Part shown: positions 32,699 through 35,190 of the stretch, piece after piece
How the letters are laid out: every line of letters starts with the position of its first letter
Numbering within the stretch: position 1 is the first letter of the stretch
Source of the DNA: Planctomycetota bacterium
GTDB lineage: Bacteria; Planctomycetota; UBA1135; GCA-002686595
DNA length: 35,190 nt
Reading direction: 5' to 3'
Assembly: GCA_012959525.1 (NCBI GenBank)
Contig: DUDB01000032.1
Location: forward strand, 80,846-116,035
Made by a program: the position numbers and the translations under genes
Notes under the pieces: model-generated
What the model saw: only the letters and a program-made list of their open reading frames with translations
What the model was told of the DNA's origin: nothing
The model's database searches: none

Positions 32699-33394
32699 CT
32701 AGCGTTCCGTCAGGACACGCACGCCCTCGACAACCCGCTCGGCCAGCAACCTGGAGCCCTCAGGGGTGAAATGCACGTTTGCCGGGTGTTGGATTTCGCC
32801 CAGGCGGGGGAGTGCAAAACCGTGGAGGTCGTTGATCGGTATCCCCAATTCGCTCATCACGCCCCAGGCGGCTGCGTTGTACTTCACCACGTCTTCCGGG
32901 TCGCGGAAGGGTCTCACGTCTCCCTTTGGAACCGGCGTCGTGGTGGCAAAGATCACCTGGGCGCCCGAGGCCTGAAGCTCCTGAGCGATGGAGCGCAGCT
33001 GTGCGGTGTAGCTTTTTAGTTTCGCCTGATGCGGGTGGATCGGATCGTTGGAGTTCTTGCCGGTATCCGGATCGACGTGCTTCAGGTCGTGCAGACCAAA
33101 GTTGAAGTGGATCACATCAAACGCCCCGCCCTCCAGTTGGAGCCAGCGCGCGATCTCGTCCTTGCCGTAGTTCGTCCCGGCGCAATTCTCGGCCTTGTCC
33201 CCATTGGCCACCGTGGGCCGCACCACCGTGGCCATGCCCGCGAGCATCTCGCGCACGAAGGGCGTGTACCCGATAGAGATCGAATCTCCCAGGATCAGGA
33301 CCCTGAAAGGAGCGCTGGGGAGGCTGACGGCTGGGGTAGGCTGGCCGGAACAGCCCAGCAGGGCGAGGAGGGGCAAGAGGTAGGACGGTCTCAT
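32699..33394 (-). CDS. lipoprotein SGNH/GDSL hydrolase
   Basis: 231 residues. Lipoprotein signal MRPSYLLPLLALLGCSG with Cys15 in the lipobox L-L-G-C. Block I is VLILGDSISIGYTPF (catalytic Ser). A block III-like segment, IHFNFGLHDLKHV, supplies the oxyanion Asn. The C-terminal block V reads HPANVHFTPEGSRLLAE, with the catalytic His; the usual Asp three residues before it is Ala, as in some relatives. It is predicted to de-esterify carbohydrates (acetyl or acyl groups) at the cell envelope. Start ATG 33394 has no clear Shine-Dalgarno. Divergent from the HD gene; the small candidate selenoprotein follows it. Confidence 0.88.
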   Translation of the reverse strand: MRPSYLLPLLALLGCSGQPTPAVSLPSAPFRVLILGDSISIGYTPFVREMLAGMATVVRPTVANGDKAENCAGTNYGKDEIARWLQLEGGAFDVIHFNFGLHDLKHVDPDTGKNSNDPIHPHQAKLKSYTAQLRSIAQELQASGAQVIFATTTPVPKGDVRPFRDPEDVVKYNAAAWGVMSELGIPINDLHGFALPRLGEIQHPANVHFTPEGSRLLAERVVEGVRVLTER

Positions 33395-33511
33395 GTGGCC
33401 AACACAATAGCAGGTCGCGCCCGACCATCACCGCTGGCTGCGGCAGTGGAGAACAGCAGGCCGCCTCCCGCAGGGTTATTTTCCACCAGAGGCCCCGCTA
33501 TTCTGGACAGA

Positions 33512-34000
33512 ATGGACGCCGTCTCCCTCGCCCGCCATCTGCGACCCCGGTTCCAACTGGACTGGAAGGGCATCCACGGCGCCTCCCATTGGGCCCGGGT
33601 GCGAGCCATAGGCCTTCACATGGCGCGGACCACAGGTGCTGATCCGCTGGTGGTCGAGTTGTTCGCCTGGCTGCACGACACCCAGCGCCACAACGACGGC
33701 CGCGACCCGCTCCACGGCGACCGCTCGGCGAGGTACGCCCACTCCCTGCAGGGGGAGCTCTTTGACTTGACCTCTCGCCAGCTGGAACTTCTCCAGGAGG
33801 CCTGCCGTCACCACAGCGACGGCTTCACGGATGGAGACATCACGGTATGCACCTGCTGGGATGCGGATCGATTGGATCTGGGCCGCGTGGGGATCACTCC
33901 TGACCCGGAGCGCCTGTGCACGCCCTTCGCACAGACCGAGGCCACGCGCTCACTGGCACATGGGCGTGCGGTGCGGTGGGCCGGGACTCGTTGGCATTGA
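33512..34000 (+). CDS. HD-domain protein
   Basis: 162 residues from ATG 33512 (GGACAG just upstream); the longer frame from 33029 is antisense to the hydrolase gene. HD-superfamily metal site: His26 in HGASHWARV, His55-Asp56 in FAWLHDTQRHND, then EACRHHSDG, and Asp in CTCWDADRLDLGRVGI. Length and motif order suit a small stand-alone HD phosphohydrolase, perhaps for nucleotides or other phosphoesters; substrate unknown. No signal peptide. No operon partner on this strand. Confidence 0.85.
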   Translation: MDAVSLARHLRPRFQLDWKGIHGASHWARVRAIGLHMARTTGADPLVVELFAWLHDTQRHNDGRDPLHGDRSARYAHSLQGELFDLTSRQLELLQEACRHHSDGFTDGDITVCTCWDADRLDLGRVGITPDPERLCTPFAQTEATRSLAHGRAVRWAGTRWH

Positions 34001-34047
34001 TCCGGGGAAGAACTCCCGACCCGCGGTGCGAGCCGGGAGCGTCTGCG

Positions 34048-34941
34048 TCATCGGGTGGCCACCTCGAACTCGACCACGGCGGTTTCCCCGGTTGAATGAC
34101 GAGTAACGTCGACTTCAAGCGTTGCGTTGTCCGCACCCGCGATGGGCGTGAATTGCAGAAGCACCCACGAATGGCTCATCGGCAGGGACAGGTCTCCGCC
34201 CTCAATTCGAGTCAACTTGACGGCCCAATCGTCGGATCGATCCGTGCCGCGGACAAACGGTTTGAAGTCGTACCAGTCGGGCTTGTGGTCACCCACAAGA
34301 AAATAGGCCATATTGCTAACCCCGCCATAAGCAAGGCGTCCCGCCGCGCAGTGTTTCTCGCTGTAGGCGCCCCGCACATGAATGTCGACGTTTCCGATCC
34401 AGTTGTCACTGCCGGTCAAGCCTGGTGTAGAACTCGCAACAAGGCTCGCCAAGCCCCAGGATCTCCTTGCACGAACAGGACTCTGAGCAAGACTCTGAGC
34501 CGCCACCTGCCCAGCATTCCCGGGGATGACAATCGGAATGGACCCGGCAGCGAGAGCGATGTCATCTGCCCTCAGGGTCTGCTCGCCGGAGCCATACCGG
34601 GCGTTGACTTTCACAACATGTTCCCCGCCCGGCAGGATCGAGGGCACGCCCACCTCTATCAGGGGAGTCCAGGGCAGGAAAGCCCCCAGGGGGGCGCTTC
34701 GCAGGACGGCCTGGGTCGGCTTCGACGAAATATCTCCGCGGTTTCGGATGGTGACTTCGATGAGGACACGGCCCGGCGCCACCGTTTCAAACCGAATATC
34801 CTGCCGCGTGACGGTCAGGTCTTCTGTCCCAACGCGCTCTGCGGATGGGTGCCATTGCCGACGGATGCCCTCCCGGTCCAAGTTCACTACACGGCTCTTC
34901 ACATTGTCGGACGAATTTCGAGTCAATTCTGCGGTCTTCAT
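34048..34941 (-). CDS. unrecognised protein with CARDB-like beta-sandwich
   Basis: 297 residues from ATG 34941. Residues about 40-115 resemble a CARDB/Ig-like domain (EDLTVTRQDIRFETVAPGRV, LIEVTIRNRGDISSKP, LPGGEHVVKVNARYG), a fold of adhesion or scaffold proteins. The middle (about 155-235) includes DNWIGNVDIHVRGAYSEKH and PDWYDFKPFVRGTDRSDDWA, and the C-terminal part is again beta-rich (HSWVLLQFTPIAGADNATLE, VDVTRHSTGETAVVEFEVAT). No signal peptide is seen at this start, odd for an adhesion-type protein; the true export route or start is unclear. I do not assign a function. A Pro/Gly-rich plus-strand frame over the same region is a shadow. Confidence 0.7.
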   Translation of the reverse strand: MKTAELTRNSSDNVKSRVVNLDREGIRRQWHPSAERVGTEDLTVTRQDIRFETVAPGRVLIEVTIRNRGDISSKPTQAVLRSAPLGAFLPWTPLIEVGVPSILPGGEHVVKVNARYGSGEQTLRADDIALAAGSIPIVIPGNAGQVAAQSLAQSPVRARRSWGLASLVASSTPGLTGSDNWIGNVDIHVRGAYSEKHCAAGRLAYGGVSNMAYFLVGDHKPDWYDFKPFVRGTDRSDDWAVKLTRIEGGDLSLPMSHSWVLLQFTPIAGADNATLEVDVTRHSTGETAVVEFEVATR

Positions 34942-35190
34942 TGAGACATACCTCTAGCCATTTGGGGACTGACCAATCCCGGCAAAAGCGCCTCATCGTT
35001 CCCCCCCCTACTGGGGTTTTCATGGATCAGCCAGTCCGTGTTTCCTGCGGTGATCCACGAACTCCCTGGAGGTGGCCTATCCAAACGGCCCCCCTCCACC
35101 AGAGAAAGCTGAACGAAGCGACTCTAGCGATCGCGGCCGCACCATTCAAGGGGGCAGCGGGCGTCGCCCACTCAGGTCATCACCCTGTCG

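Noticed and set aside
33029..33511. N-terminal extension of the HD gene
   Set aside because: Antisense to the SGNH hydrolase; the HD fold starts after ATG 33512.
34096..34944. 282-codon plus-strand ORF
   Set aside because: Antisense to the CARDB-like protein; that strand has the beta-sandwich pattern while this one is Pro/Gly/Arg-rich. Neither has a firm family hit, so some doubt remains.
1..35190. tRNA, rRNA, CRISPR, IS or integrase genes
   Set aside because: Looked for cloverleaf ends, regular direct repeats and transposase motifs by eye; none seen.

Overview
The window looks like Planctomycetota DNA, probably from an aquatic, glycan-degrading lineage. This is inferred from gene content: several large secreted proteins with lectin, LamG or propeller domains and lineage-typical C-terminal modules, a type I sulfatase, PQQ-type propellers with an embedded relic methyltransferase, paired Gfo/Idh/MocA proteins, a kelch-SSS sialic-acid transporter fusion and a UGA-containing ArsC-family protein. 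GC is high, genes are closely packed, and GTG starts and ATGA overlaps are common. I see no tRNA, rRNA, CRISPR, IS element or phage gene.

Layout. Positions 1-1154: the 5' part of a predicted lipoprotein gene on the minus strand, cut by the window edge, then about 650 bp with at most one very small ORF. 1155-10868: mostly secreted proteins (HAF-repeat protein, L-type lectin, metzincin-like protease, PQQ-like propeller, DUF1028-Ig protein), interspersed with an ArsC-like selenoprotein (UGA at 2742), a DUF309 protein and a nitrilase-superfamily protein. 10901-11449: a DUF1579 protein, divergent from the next block. 11540-18001: a four-gene overlapping operon for sialic acid use (sialidase-like BNR protein, N-acetylneuraminate lyase, kelch/NanM-SSS transporter fusion, AGE-type epimerase), with a sulfatase converging on it (18018-19862). 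19943-24953: a LamG protein and a 1211-residue double-propeller protein. 24950-27839 (minus): a translationally coupled trio, PhyH-type dioxygenase then two Gfo/Idh/MocA oxidoreductases. 27976-32465: an ECF sigma factor with a Cys-rich tail, a 31-bp inverted repeat, then a sulfur module (metallo-beta-lactamase/double rhodanese, rhodanese-DUF2892 membrane protein, TauE/SafE exporter), a possible 40-residue membrane protein and a beta carbonic anhydrase. 32490-34941: a candidate 55-residue membrane selenoprotein downstream of a lipoprotein SGNH hydrolase, an HD-domain protein and a CARDB-like protein. The last 249 bp (34942-35190) show nothing I can support.

How the genes work together. The sialic acid block fits release, uptake and anomer handling, then Neu5Ac to ManNAc plus pyruvate, and ManNAc to GlcNAc by an epimerase acting on the free sugar (the Bacteroides-like route); the kinase and deacetylase steps are not in the window. 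The sulfur block fits persulfide oxidation, sulfur transfer and sulfite/sulfonate export, possibly under the adjacent ECF factor.

The most interesting points are two genes interrupted by an in-frame UGA with a suitable hairpin downstream. One (2703-3053) belongs to a recognisable ArsC-like family. The other (32490-32657, minus; GGC-Sec-G motif between two hydrophobic segments) is a tiny protein I do not recognise and may be a new selenoprotein family.
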